Below are positions 47,010-55,584 of a stretch of 64,000 nucleotides of DNA, piece after piece; the first letter of the stretch is position 1, and each line of letters opens with the position of its first letter. Origin of the DNA: Bacteroidota bacterium (GTDB taxonomy: Bacteria; Bacteroidota; Bacteroidia; Bacteroidales; JAAYUG01); the NCBI GenBank assembly GCA_029571215.1, contig JAKPTE010000016.1:1-64000 (forward strand). The letters are read 5' to 3'. The position numbers and the translations under genes were made by a program. The notes under the pieces are model-generated. The model made no database searches. It was not told where the DNA came from and worked only from the letters and a program-made list of their open reading frames with translations.

Positions 47010-47095
47010 GATCTTTTGGCAAAAAGATGATATAAATCATCATATTATAAAATTAACATCACTCTTCAACTGGGAACATTGGTGAAAAGGCAACG

Positions 47096-47103
47096 TATCT
47101 TTA
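47096..47103 (+). promoter_or_regulatory. Near-consensus -7 box of the exported TPR gene
   Basis: TATCTTTA, one mismatch from TAnnTTTG, lies 27 nt before ATG 47131. Confidence 0.4.
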
Positions 47104-47130
47104 TATAAAGAAATTCAAAAACCATTTACC

Positions 47131-47736
47131 ATGAAAACCTGCCTGATCCTTTCTATTCTTCTTATTCCGCTCGCACTTATTGCACAGCCTTCCGCATCAA
47201 CCCAGCAGAAGTCTCCTGTATTCGAAACTACACAAGCTGAATCTGACCGGATGAGTGCTGATTATTACAATACGGTATTGATGCAGGCAGAACAGGCAGC
47301 TCAGAACAAACAATACAATAAAGCCATTAAGCTGCTCAAGGAATACATCGGGCAAAATGACACCACTGCCGGCTTGTGTACAAAACTTTCCATACTTTAT
47401 TTTGAAAACGGGCAATATGTAAAATCACTCAAGGCTGCAACCCACGCAGCAGAAATCAATCCTTCCGATCCCAAAAACTTCAATATTATGGGCATAACCC
47501 TTTTTTACCTTGGTAATTATGAGCAAGCGCTGAATGCCTATACCAGGGCCATTGCTTTGAATCCTTCCTATGCAGTTGCCTACTATAATCGTGGACTTCT
47601 GCGATATGAAATCAATGATAAAAACGGAGCCTATTCCGATCTTATGAAAGCCCGGGAACTCAATTTTGAAGGGATTGACAGCATTATAGGGGAGCTATTT
47701 GCTTTGCGCGCCCGCAAGGAAAAGACTAATCCATAA
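47131..47736 (+). CDS. Exported tetratricopeptide repeat protein
   Basis: 201-aa protein with signal peptide MKTCLILSILLIPLALIAQ and at least three TPR units (EQAAQNKQYNKAIKLLKEYIG, LSILYFENGQYVKSLKAATHAAEINP, MGITLFYLGNYEQALNAYTRAIALNPSYAVAYYNRGLLRYE). Such proteins usually mediate protein contacts in the periplasm. No catalytic domain is present and no specific partner is indicated. The neighbouring M14 peptidase starts 69 bp downstream, so co-expression is possible. Confidence 0.85.
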   Translation: MKTCLILSILLIPLALIAQPSASTQQKSPVFETTQAESDRMSADYYNTVLMQAEQAAQNKQYNKAIKLLKEYIGQNDTTAGLCTKLSILYFENGQYVKSLKAATHAAEINPSDPKNFNIMGITLFYLGNYEQALNAYTRAIALNPSYAVAYYNRGLLRYEINDKNGAYSDLMKARELNFEGIDSIIGELFALRARKEKTNP

Positions 47737-47805
47737 CTTTTCGCTTTTTCAGACGGCACAGGTTTAACAAAACGTGTATATTAGCAGGAAATAAAATCTG
47801 CTGAT

Positions 47806-50460
47806 ATGCATAAAAAATTTTTCCTGTTCACTTTCCTTATCCTGTTTGCTATTGTGGCCGGCCAGGGCCAAATTTCGGATAATCTTGAACCGGCAAGGTA
47901 TTTTGGTTTTCAACCGGGAACTGACCGGGAACTCATCGACTACAACCAGCTGATTACCTATCTGATGAAGCTGGATGAACAATCTCCGCGCATGCAAATG
48001 GAAGAAATCGGTGTTAGCCCGCTGGGAAAGAAAATGTATGTAGTTTTTATTTCTTCCGAAAAAAATATTGAAAATCTTGAAAGACTTGGGGAGATCAACC
48101 GGAAACTCGCCCTGGAGGCAAATCTTAGCGATCAGGAGTGCAGTCAGTTGATCAAAGAAGGGAAAGTATTTGTTCTGGCAACCCTTTCCATGCATTCGGA
48201 AGAGGTTGGACCATCCCAGTCAGCACCACTTATTGTCTGGAATCTGATTAACCTGCAGAAGCCCGAAATGAAGGACTGGCTGGATCAGGTGGTATATATG
48301 ATGGTCCCAAGCCATAATCCCGACGGAATGCAGATGGTTGTTGAAAACTACAGGAAATACAAAGGCACCAAATATGAAGGATGCTCGCTGCCGGGAGTTT
48401 ATCACAAATATGTAGGCCATGATAACAACCGGGATTTCATATCTCTCTCACAGGAAGATACCAGGGCCATTGACCGGTTGTTCAGTAAAAAGTGGTTTCC
48501 CCAGGTTATGATTGAAAAGCACCAGATGGGGGCTACCGATGTTCGTTATTTTGCACCTCCTCCACATGACCCGATTGCTGAAAATGTGGACGAAGCCATA
48601 TGGAACTGGATGCGGGTTTTTGGTTCGGCCATGGCCAAAGATATGACTGCAGCAGGACTGGCAGGTGTAACCCAGGAATACCTGTTCGACGACTACTGGC
48701 CGGGCTCAACCGAAACTGCTATCTGGAAAAACATGATCGGGATGCTGACCGAATGTGCCAGTGCCAATGTAGCATCTCCCGTTTGGATTGAGAAGAACGA
48801 GATACAGGTTGATGGCAAAGGCCTGGGAGAATACAAAAAGAGCATCAATATGCCAATGCCATGGTCGGGCGGATGGTGGCGACTGGGTGATATCGTTCAG
48901 TACGAAATTGAGTCAACCTGGTCACTCCTCAGAACGGCATCTGTTTACCGGGCCGACATTCTTAAATTACGTAATGACCTGTGCAGAAAAGAAGTGGCCA
49001 ATGGCCGCAGCCAGTCGCCAGCATACTATATTCTGCCTGTCTGCCAGCCTGATCAGAGCGAACTGGTGAACCTGGTAAATCTTCTTAATGAACACGGTAT
49101 CACCATTTACCAGCTTGCTTCCGACATAAAAATCAACGGCCAGTGTTTTCACGAGGGAGATATTGTTATACCGCTCGCCCAGCCGTTCCGTCCCTTCATT
49201 AAGGAAGTGATGGAAAAACAGGTATTTCCCGAAAGGCATTATACTCCTGGAGGTGAAATGATCCGGCCGTATGATATTACAACCTGGTCATTGCCCTTGC
49301 ACAGGTCATTGAAATGTTCCGAAATACCAAAAACAGACTCCCTGCTCGATGCATCTCTCATGAAGGTGGTAATTCCATATTCCCTGAGAAAATCTCCATC
49401 CATCCCTTCCGGTAAAAACACCGTATGGCTCAGTGCAACCAACAACGGCAGTTATGCTGCAGTGTTTACTGCATTGTCCGGCGGACTGAAAGTGGAAAGA
49501 ACCAGCACTGCAGTTACTTTTGGGGAAAATACCTTTCCGGCCGGCAGTTTCGTCATTTCAGCCGGAAAAGACTCCTATGATGCCCTGAACAGACTTATTC
49601 AATCGCTTACATACGAACCGTTTTTTTCGGATAATTCAGAGCATTTCCTCCTGCAACCGGTTAAACTTCCTTCCGTGGTTTTGGTCGAAAGCTGGTTCCA
49701 TGAAATGGATGCCGGATGGACACGATATGTTCTGGATCAGTACCATATACCATATGACATCATACGGCTGTCTGAGCTTGCGAATCCCAAAAAGGAAATT
49801 ACAGCCGATATTCTAATTATTCCTGACCAGGATAAATCGGTACTCATGGAAGGAAAATACAAAAGAGGTAGTGACAGCTACATGACAGCTGATTATCCTC
49901 CTGAATATGCGAAAGGAATGGGCAAAGAAGGATTGGAAAAAGTGCTCAGATTTATGAACAAGGGAGGAAGAATTGTAGCCTGGGGAAGGTCTGTCAGTTT
50001 GTTTGAAGGCCTGCTCGAAATCAAGGAAAAAACCACCGGAAAAGACAAAACAGTACAGGAAGAAAAAGAAGAATTTGTTCTTCCGTTCCGCGATATTTCA
50101 GAGAATCTGTCCAAAGCCGGATTGGTGTGTCCGGGGTCACTGATGAAAGTGAACTTTCTGCCTGATCATCCTTTGACCTATGGAATGCCCTCATCAGCCG
50201 GAGTTTTTTACCGTGGCCGGCCGGCAATACGGACTTTTGTGCCCGGCTTTGATATGGACCGTCGTGTAGTTGGCAGTTTCCCCGAGAAAGATATTCTCAT
50301 GAGCGGATATTGCAGCAAGGAAGAGCTTTTATCAGAACTTCCCACAGCTATTCTGATCACTAAAGGGAAAGGACAGTTGGTTTTGTTCTCCTTTTCCCCT
50401 GTATTCAGGGCTTCCATGCAAGGAACCTACAAATTACTTTTCAATGCCCTCCTGATGTAG
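47806..50460 (+). CDS. Exported M14-family zinc carboxypeptidase-like protein
   Basis: 884 aa with signal peptide MHKKFFLFTFLILFAIVAGQ. The M14 zinc ligands are HxxE in LSMHSEEVG and a distal His in QMGATDVRYFAPPPHDPI or nearby. Substrate-site motifs SHNPDGMQ and GHDNNRDF fit the family. The C-terminal part (about 560-884) includes a GATase-like Rossmann fold (VVLVESWFHEMDAGWTRYVLDQYHIPYD), an architecture seen in long Bacteroidota M14 proteins. Substrate unknown; a carboxypeptidase or peptidoglycan-peptide role is inferred. Its last 27 bp overlap the convergent Mut7-C gene. Confidence 0.88.
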   Translation: MHKKFFLFTFLILFAIVAGQGQISDNLEPARYFGFQPGTDRELIDYNQLITYLMKLDEQSPRMQMEEIGVSPLGKKMYVVFISSEKNIENLERLGEINRKLALEANLSDQECSQLIKEGKVFVLATLSMHSEEVGPSQSAPLIVWNLINLQKPEMKDWLDQVVYMMVPSHNPDGMQMVVENYRKYKGTKYEGCSLPGVYHKYVGHDNNRDFISLSQEDTRAIDRLFSKKWFPQVMIEKHQMGATDVRYFAPPPHDPIAENVDEAIWNWMRVFGSAMAKDMTAAGLAGVTQEYLFDDYWPGSTETAIWKNMIGMLTECASANVASPVWIEKNEIQVDGKGLGEYKKSINMPMPWSGGWWRLGDIVQYEIESTWSLLRTASVYRADILKLRNDLCRKEVANGRSQSPAYYILPVCQPDQSELVNLVNLLNEHGITIYQLASDIKINGQCFHEGDIVIPLAQPFRPFIKEVMEKQVFPERHYTPGGEMIRPYDITTWSLPLHRSLKCSEIPKTDSLLDASLMKVVIPYSLRKSPSIPSGKNTVWLSATNNGSYAAVFTALSGGLKVERTSTAVTFGENTFPAGSFVISAGKDSYDALNRLIQSLTYEPFFSDNSEHFLLQPVKLPSVVLVESWFHEMDAGWTRYVLDQYHIPYDIIRLSELANPKKEITADILIIPDQDKSVLMEGKYKRGSDSYMTADYPPEYAKGMGKEGLEKVLRFMNKGGRIVAWGRSVSLFEGLLEIKEKTTGKDKTVQEEKEEFVLPFRDISENLSKAGLVCPGSLMKVNFLPDHPLTYGMPSSAGVFYRGRPAIRTFVPGFDMDRRVVGSFPEKDILMSGYCSKEELLSELPTAILITKGKGQLVLFSFSPVFRASMQGTYKLLFNALLM

Positions 50461-51231
50461 AAAATCTTCCGTGACAAGTAATTCCCGGAGAAATTTCTGC
50501 ATGCGGCCTACATGCGACCCTTCCCAGTAGATTTTCCCGCAGGAAGTACAAACATAAAAACGGCGATAATACATAAAAGTACGTTTGCTCACTTTGGATT
50601 CGGCTTCTTTCCGGGTGATCTGCCTAACTTTACCATTGCAACGGGTGCAACGTGAAAATGGTTTAGCCAGTTTATGCAATGAAAAATAGTTTATCACCTC
50701 CCGAATCTGCATGCGTGGATCATCTGACCGGACAAAGTATCCGTGAGTAACATGGTCGTTTTTCAATATGCCAAGGTCACGGGTCAGAATGATCCGTTTT
50801 TGTGAATTGGCAATCGCTATAATTTCATTGTCATCAAAAGAATTTTCATAAACCGTGTCAAATCCAGCCAGACGGAGGTATCTGGCCAACCTGCCCAGAT
50901 GAACATCCAGTACAAATTTTGGTGTACGGAGCGGCCGGGGCCTTAGATGCGTTACATCAGAAATATCCAGTGTTTCAAAAACAGGATACACGGATATCTG
51001 ATCACCTGGCTGCAAATGCTGGTCAAAGGTGACCGAAATTCCGTTCACAAGAATCAGATCTACTTCGGTATGCGGCACTCCAATCGCCTGAATGGCGTCC
51101 TTCACCGATGGTTTACCATTGAAATGGTAGGGAAAATTCGTTTGCCGGTATTTTGGTTTCAGAAAATCATTCAGCTCTGCATAGAAACGAAACATGCAAC
51201 ATTTGTTCATTGCAGTCATTTTGTGGCACAA
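50434..51231 (-). CDS. Mut7-C RNase domain protein with ubiquitin-like N-domain
   Basis: Up to 265 aa. Residues about 13-95 match the Mut7-C ubiquitin/ThiS-like domain (MFRFYAELNDFL, LVNGISVTFDQHLQPGDQISVYPVF). The C-terminal part is the PIN-like Mut7-C RNase domain (KFVLDVHLGRLARYLRLAGFDT, RIILTRDLGIL) with a zinc ribbon (CTRCNGK, CTSCGKIYWEGSH). The predicted role is RNA cleavage, with substrate unknown. Start options are ATG 51231, 51210 and 51195; the last begins with the ubiquitin-like domain. The 3' end overlaps the M14 gene by 27 bp on the opposite strand. Confidence 0.88.
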   Translation of the reverse strand: MCHKMTAMNKCCMFRFYAELNDFLKPKYRQTNFPYHFNGKPSVKDAIQAIGVPHTEVDLILVNGISVTFDQHLQPGDQISVYPVFETLDISDVTHLRPRPLRTPKFVLDVHLGRLARYLRLAGFDTVYENSFDDNEIIAIANSQKRIILTRDLGILKNDHVTHGYFVRSDDPRMQIREVINYFSLHKLAKPFSRCTRCNGKVRQITRKEAESKVSKRTFMYYRRFYVCTSCGKIYWEGSHVGRMQKFLRELLVTEDFLHQEGIEK

Positions 51232-51262
51232 AACCAGACTAACTGTAATCCCTTGATGAAAA

Positions 51263-51270
51263 CAAAATTA
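51263..51270 (-). promoter_or_regulatory. -7 box of the Mut7-C gene
   Basis: On the minus strand TAATTTTG matches TAnnTTTG, 31 nt before the first possible start. Confidence 0.45.
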
Positions 51271-51281
51271 AGCAAATTGCA

Positions 51282-52739
51282 TCATCCCGCAGAAACTTTT
51301 TCTGCTGATCTTTTCCAGAGAAAATACACCGGGATACCGACAAGAACAATGATCAATCCAGGCCAGGTAAATTTCGGCTTATAAAAGAGAAGCATCAGCA
51401 TAACAAAAAGAGAAAAAACAACATATACAGCAGGCAGCACAGGATAGCCAAAAGCTTTGTAGGGCCGTTCGGCTTCGGGACGTTTTTTACGGAGAATATA
51501 GATGGCCGAAATAATGAGGACGTTGAAAATCATCACGGCAAAGATGACATAGTCGAGCAGATCGCTGTAAGTTCCTGAAAGGCATAGTAGAATACTCCAC
51601 ACACCCTGAACAGCCAGTCCAATGGCGGGAACATTCCGCCGGCTCAACATACCGGTTCTGCGGAAGAAAAGTCCGTCCTGTGCCATGGCATAGTATACTC
51701 TGGCCCCTGTAAGGATTATACCGTTGTTGCAGCCGAAGGTTGAAATAACTACAGCCAGTGCCATAATGATTTCAGCAGGCTTCCCCAGAATCTGGTACAT
51801 GGAAGCAGTACCTACCCTTTCTTCGGCAGCATACTGAATGCCCCTTGCTGCTGCCGTAAGGCCTTCCGGATCACCCCGTAAAGGGAGCGATTTCAGATAC
51901 ACCACGTTCACGAGAAAATAAATAAGTGTCACTATAACAGTACCGAGAAAAAGGCTGACTGGAATTGTCTTTCTGGGATTGATCACCTCGGCCGAAGCAA
52001 AGGTTACATTATACCAGGCATCGGCTGAAAAGAGGCTTCCGACCATGGCAGTAGCCAGAGTTGCCATCAATGCAAATCCTGTGAGGGATGAGAGTGGCTG
52101 AGCAGGGTTATTACCCTGTGTATTCCATATTCCCTGAGGATTCTGGTCTGCAATACCTGTTCCACGCAGCACCCATAATCCAATGACTACAAAAAGAATC
52201 AGTATGGCCGCTTTGGTAAAGGTGAAAATATTCTGCACCCACTTTCCTTCCTCAACACCTCTCATATTTACCCAGGTAAGAAAGACAATGGATGCTATAG
52301 CAACCAAATGGACAGATGTAACCTTCACTACACCAAGATCCAGAAAGATATTGGCTTCAGTAATGGAGGGAATCAACACACCAAGGTACTTGGCAAAAGC
52401 CATTCCCACCGCCGCAATGGTGCCGGTCTGTATCACAAGAAACAAGGTCCATCCGTAGAGAAATCCGAACAAGGGAGAATAGGCTTCTCTCAGGTAAACA
52501 TAAATACCTCCAGCCTGGGGCATCATGGCTGCAAGTTCTCCGTAACTTACTGCAGCAATTACCGTCACAACTCCGGTCAGAGCCCAGGCAACCAGCAGCC
52601 ATCCGGGCGAGGCAAGTTCACGGGCCATATTGGCACTCACAATAAAGATACCTGACCCGATCATCGACCCCATTACCAGCATGGTCGAATCGAAAACATT
52701 CAGACGTCTCCGGAATTCATATTGAACAGTATCTGCCAT
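51282..52739 (-). CDS. APC-family amino acid permease
   Basis: 485-aa integral membrane transporter with about 12 helices. TM1 has the broken-helix substrate motif GSMIGSGIFIVSA typical of APC-superfamily amino acid exchangers and symporters (SteT/LAT-like), and TM6 includes LFSADAWYNVTFASAEVINPRKTIP. Substrate is not predictable from sequence. It lies immediately upstream of the Mut7-C gene on the same strand but with a separate promoter between them. Confidence 0.92.
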   Translation of the reverse strand: MADTVQYEFRRRLNVFDSTMLVMGSMIGSGIFIVSANMARELASPGWLLVAWALTGVVTVIAAVSYGELAAMMPQAGGIYVYLREAYSPLFGFLYGWTLFLVIQTGTIAAVGMAFAKYLGVLIPSITEANIFLDLGVVKVTSVHLVAIASIVFLTWVNMRGVEEGKWVQNIFTFTKAAILILFVVIGLWVLRGTGIADQNPQGIWNTQGNNPAQPLSSLTGFALMATLATAMVGSLFSADAWYNVTFASAEVINPRKTIPVSLFLGTVIVTLIYFLVNVVYLKSLPLRGDPEGLTAAARGIQYAAEERVGTASMYQILGKPAEIIMALAVVISTFGCNNGIILTGARVYYAMAQDGLFFRRTGMLSRRNVPAIGLAVQGVWSILLCLSGTYSDLLDYVIFAVMIFNVLIISAIYILRKKRPEAERPYKAFGYPVLPAVYVVFSLFVMLMLLFYKPKFTWPGLIIVLVGIPVYFLWKRSAEKVSAG

Positions 52740-52885
52740 TGAACCATTATTTTCTTCCGTAAATATGCAGAAATTTCCATTTCGTCATAATCTTTTCCTA
52801 AAAGGAAACCTAAAAAAAAGATTTTCGTTAAAAGAAAAAAATGAAATAATTTAATTTAATCATTATTAACCTAAACCCTTACAAA

Positions 52886-53293
52886 ATGAAACAATTACGC
52901 AGTATTTTTCTTCTCGGAACTTTTGCCTTGCTGCTTTTTGGCTGCAGTAAAGACGACGAATTTTCCATTCTGGGCAAATGGAACATTGACAAAATCACAA
53001 TAAGCTATTATCAGGGATCAACGCTGGTTCAAACCATGTCCCAGGTAGATTCTCCTGATAATGATCTGGGATGGGTGGAATTTAAAGACGGGGGTACAGG
53101 TTCTGACAACGAAGGAGGAACATTTACCTGGACCTTAAGCGGTAGCAACCTGACCGTGGTTACGGAAAGTGAAACTCTTGACCTGAAACTAACAACAAAA
53201 GAAAATAAGAAACTTGTCGGGGAAGCTACCCAGACGATTACTGAAGGAGAAGCAACCTATACCCTTAAAACAGTGATTGAGTTGTCAAGGTAG
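52886..53293 (+). CDS. Lipocalin-like lipoprotein
   Basis: 135 aa. The signal peptide ends in a lipobox (FALLLFGCSKDDE), with acidic residues after Cys typical of surface lipoproteins in Bacteroidota. The rest resembles the short lipocalin-like domain common in this phylum (ILGKWNIDKITISYY, GTFTWTLSGSNLTVVTESETLDLKL), predicted to be a small beta-barrel. Function is unknown. It is a single gene followed by a strong bidirectional terminator. Confidence 0.75.
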   Translation: MKQLRSIFLLGTFALLLFGCSKDDEFSILGKWNIDKITISYYQGSTLVQTMSQVDSPDNDLGWVEFKDGGTGSDNEGGTFTWTLSGSNLTVVTESETLDLKLTTKENKKLVGEATQTITEGEATYTLKTVIELSR

Positions 53294-53323
53294 TAACCTG
53301 CAGTAGTTCAGGGAGTTTTTAAC

Positions 53324-53367
53324 AAAATCAGGCAAATTGTACATCGCAATTTGCCTGATTTTATTTT
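53324..53367. terminator. Bidirectional terminator between the lipoprotein gene and ndk
   Basis: AAAATCAGGCAAATTG (53324-53339) and CAATTTGCCTGATTTT (53347-53362) form a perfect 16-bp stem with a 7-nt loop. T-rich sequence follows on the plus strand (ATTTTTC) and the 5' A-tract supplies one on the minus strand. It overlaps the ndk stop codon. Confidence 0.9.
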
Positions 53368-53792
53368 TCGCCCGGGAAACGTTCATACAGGGGAAAGAAG
53401 AAATTGCACTCGAACTGGGCATGTTCATCGCTGTCAGAACCATGCACTGCGTTGTCACGGACATCACTACCGTATAGTTGTCGGATGGTACCGGCAGCGG
53501 CTTTGGAAGGATCGGTGGAACCGATGAAATTGCGGTATGCTTCCACTGCATCTTCTTTTTCGAGAATAGCAACTACCACCGGGCCGGAAATCATGTACTG
53601 CACCAGACCTTCGTAAAACGGTTTGCCTTCATGCACAGCATAAAAGGACCGGGCCTGTGCTTCCGTCATCTGCAGCATTTTCAGTGCAACAAATCGAAAT
53701 CCGGCTTCAGAAATTTTTCCGAGAATCGCTCCGGTGAAATTTCTCCGCACTGCGCCAGGCTTAATAATCGTAAGGGTATAACGTCCGTTCAT
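53361..53792 (-). CDS. Nucleoside diphosphate kinase Ndk
   Basis: Transfers the gamma-phosphate among NTPs and dNTPs. From ATG 53792 it reads MNGRYTLTIIKPGAVRRNF, matching family N-termini; the ORF-track start lies in the -7 box. The catalytic-His motif is NAVHGSDSDEHAQFE, and GSTDPSKAAAGTIRQLYG is the nucleotide-binding segment. The length of 143 aa is normal. It ends in the shared bidirectional terminator and is divergent from nrnA. Confidence 0.96.
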   Translation of the reverse strand: MNGRYTLTIIKPGAVRRNFTGAILGKISEAGFRFVALKMLQMTEAQARSFYAVHEGKPFYEGLVQYMISGPVVVAILEKEDAVEAYRNFIGSTDPSKAAAGTIRQLYGSDVRDNAVHGSDSDEHAQFECNFFFPLYERFPGEK

Positions 53793-53810
53793 AATTCGTA
53801 GCGTTTTCCT

Positions 53811-53818
53811 CAAAAATA
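53811..53818 (-). promoter_or_regulatory. -7 box of ndk
   Basis: On the minus strand TATTTTTG matches TAnnTTTG, 18 nt before ATG 53792, and it excludes the upstream ORF-track start. Confidence 0.55.
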
Positions 53819-53903
53819 AACATTTTTGCCTATGTCGTTCATGGTGCCGGAAGATTTAGTATCCTGTCAGGTTGTTCAATTCATAAAAAACCTGTACGTT
53901 TGG

Positions 53904-53911
53904 TAATTTTG
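53904..53911 (+). promoter_or_regulatory. -7 box of nrnA
   Basis: TAATTTTG matches TAnnTTTG, 18 nt before ATG 53930. The leader would be only about 12 nt. Confidence 0.55.
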
Positions 53912-53929
53912 TAACAAACCTCATTTTAG

Positions 53930-54958
53930 ATGATCAAGGAGGAGTTCATTCAGAAATTCAGGGAATTAACCGGCTCAGCCCGTCATCCGGTTGTTATTAC
54001 CCATTACGATCCTGACGGGGATGCCGTCGGTTCTGCTCTGGGAATGGCCCTTTATCTGGAGAAAAAAGTGCAGGACAAAGTACCTGTCCTCATTCCCAAT
54101 ACAGATCCTGCCTTCCTGCAATGGCTGCCAGGACATGATCAGATTATTTTCTATGACCATGACCCCGAAGCATGTACCAGGATTATCCGGTCTTCTGATT
54201 TGATCCTTCTGGTGGATTTCAATGTAAGAAACCGGCTGAAGAAGATGGAGCCATGTGTTTTCACCTCGCGTATTCCTTCTGTTCTGATTGATCATCATCC
54301 CGATCCGGACATACCTTCAATACTGGTTATATCTGATACCGAACGAAGTTCGACTGCCGAGCTGATTTATGATCTGATCATTGGTTGCGGAGATGCAGGG
54401 TTGATTGATACCAGGATTGCTGTCAATCTGTTTACCGGGATTATGACAGATACCGGATGTTTCAGCTACAATGCATCCCGTCCGCGTACATTTGAAATAA
54501 CAGCACAACTTCTGCAGTATCCTTTCAGCAAGGACACCGTTTATCGGAACGTATACGATTTTTACTCCGAGCAACGGATGCGTCTTATGGGATATTGCCT
54601 CCATCAGAAAATGAAGGTAATTCCCGAATGCCGTACCGCCTATATTGCACTTACACGAAAGGAACTGGAAGATTTCCGTCATGAACCCGGTGATACGGAG
54701 GGATTTGTCAACCTTCCCTTTTCCATACGTGGCACGCTGGTAACAGCGCTATTTACCGAGAAGGATGACCATGTAAAAATTTCGTTTCGTTCACGAGGTA
54801 CTTTTGCCGTTAACACTTTTGCCGGTCGCTATTTTTCAGGTGGCGGGCATTACCATGCTGCCGGCGGCGAATATCCTCTGCCACTGGAAGCTGCCATACA
54901 GAAATTTACCGAGCTGATTCAAAAGCACAAGGATGAAATCAGGGATTCAAACCTTTAG
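53930..54958 (+). CDS. DHH/DHHA1 phosphoesterase (NrnA-like)
   Basis: Bifunctional oligoribonuclease / 3'-phosphoadenosine-5'-phosphate phosphatase type protein. Motifs are VITHYDPDGDAVGSALG (DHH motif I), VDFN, LIDHHPDPD (the DHH motif) and the C-terminal DHHA1 GGGHYHAAGG. The length of 342 aa is normal for NrnA, which degrades nanoRNAs and pAp. It overlaps the downstream FKBP lipoprotein gene by 26 bp, so they are translationally linked. In gliding Bacteroidota, gldI is often found near this gene, as far as I recall. Confidence 0.92.
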   Translation: MIKEEFIQKFRELTGSARHPVVITHYDPDGDAVGSALGMALYLEKKVQDKVPVLIPNTDPAFLQWLPGHDQIIFYDHDPEACTRIIRSSDLILLVDFNVRNRLKKMEPCVFTSRIPSVLIDHHPDPDIPSILVISDTERSSTAELIYDLIIGCGDAGLIDTRIAVNLFTGIMTDTGCFSYNASRPRTFEITAQLLQYPFSKDTVYRNVYDFYSEQRMRLMGYCLHQKMKVIPECRTAYIALTRKELEDFRHEPGDTEGFVNLPFSIRGTLVTALFTEKDDHVKISFRSRGTFAVNTFAGRYFSGGGHYHAAGGEYPLPLEAAIQKFTELIQKHKDEIRDSNL

Positions 54959-55472
54959 CACTCTTCTCACCATTGTTCTTCTGGTCCTTGCCGGCTGTAA
55001 GCATCCCGCCCCGAAGGAAAACACCGGTAAACCTTTCTCCGAGGAAGATCTGGTGAGGGTTAACAAGTACCTGGTGGAAAAAGATCACAAAGCAATCCGC
55101 AGGTTTATTGAACGCCAGGGATGGAAAATGCAGCAAACTGCTACAGGGCTCTGGTACGAAATAATTGAACAAGGACACGGCCCATCGGGATGCAAAGGAT
55201 GTCTGGCTGTTCTTTCGTACCGTCTGAGCCTGTTAGACGGTACTCCTTGTTACAATTCAGACAGGGACGGACCAAAAGAATTTATCATCGGACAGGGGGG
55301 AGTTGAATCCGGCCTGGAGGAGGCCATTTTATTGCTCCACCAGGGAGACAGTGCCCGGCTCATTTTACCGCCCTACCTGGCGCATGGTCTTACCGGCGAT
55401 CAGAACAAAATTCCCGGAAGAGCATCACTGGTCTATGAAATCAGGGTGCTTCGAATCATTCCTGCAAAATGA
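54933..55472 (+). CDS. FKBP-type peptidyl-prolyl isomerase lipoprotein (GldI-like)
   Basis: 179 aa with a lipobox (IVLLVLAGCKHP) and an FKBP domain from about residue 70 to 177 (GLWYEIIEQGHGPSGCKGCLAVLSYRLSLLDGT, GQGGVESGLEEAILLLHQGDSARLILPPYLAHGL). It should fold exported proteins as a periplasm-facing isomerase. Size and context (directly after nrnA) resemble GldI, but gliding itself cannot be claimed because no other gld genes are seen. Two vicinal cysteines, SGCKGC, are unusual in FKBPs. Confidence 0.82.
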   Translation: MKSGIQTFSTLLTIVLLVLAGCKHPAPKENTGKPFSEEDLVRVNKYLVEKDHKAIRRFIERQGWKMQQTATGLWYEIIEQGHGPSGCKGCLAVLSYRLSLLDGTPCYNSDRDGPKEFIIGQGGVESGLEEAILLLHQGDSARLILPPYLAHGLTGDQNKIPGRASLVYEIRVLRIIPAK

Positions 55473-55535
55473 CACCGTTTCCCAAAATCTTGAAACAGAC
55501 GCAACCCAGATGAAAGATTTTGCGTCTCATTAGTG

Positions 55536-55543
55536 TATATTTG
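55536..55543 (+). promoter_or_regulatory. -7 box of the two-domain FKBP gene
   Basis: TATATTTG matches TAnnTTTG, 41 nt before ATG 55585. TTTG at 55519-55522 is 13 nt away, too close for a standard -33. Confidence 0.5.
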
Positions 55544-55584
55544 CATGCATTGATTCAAAAATTTGAACATCAAACCAAAGGAAT

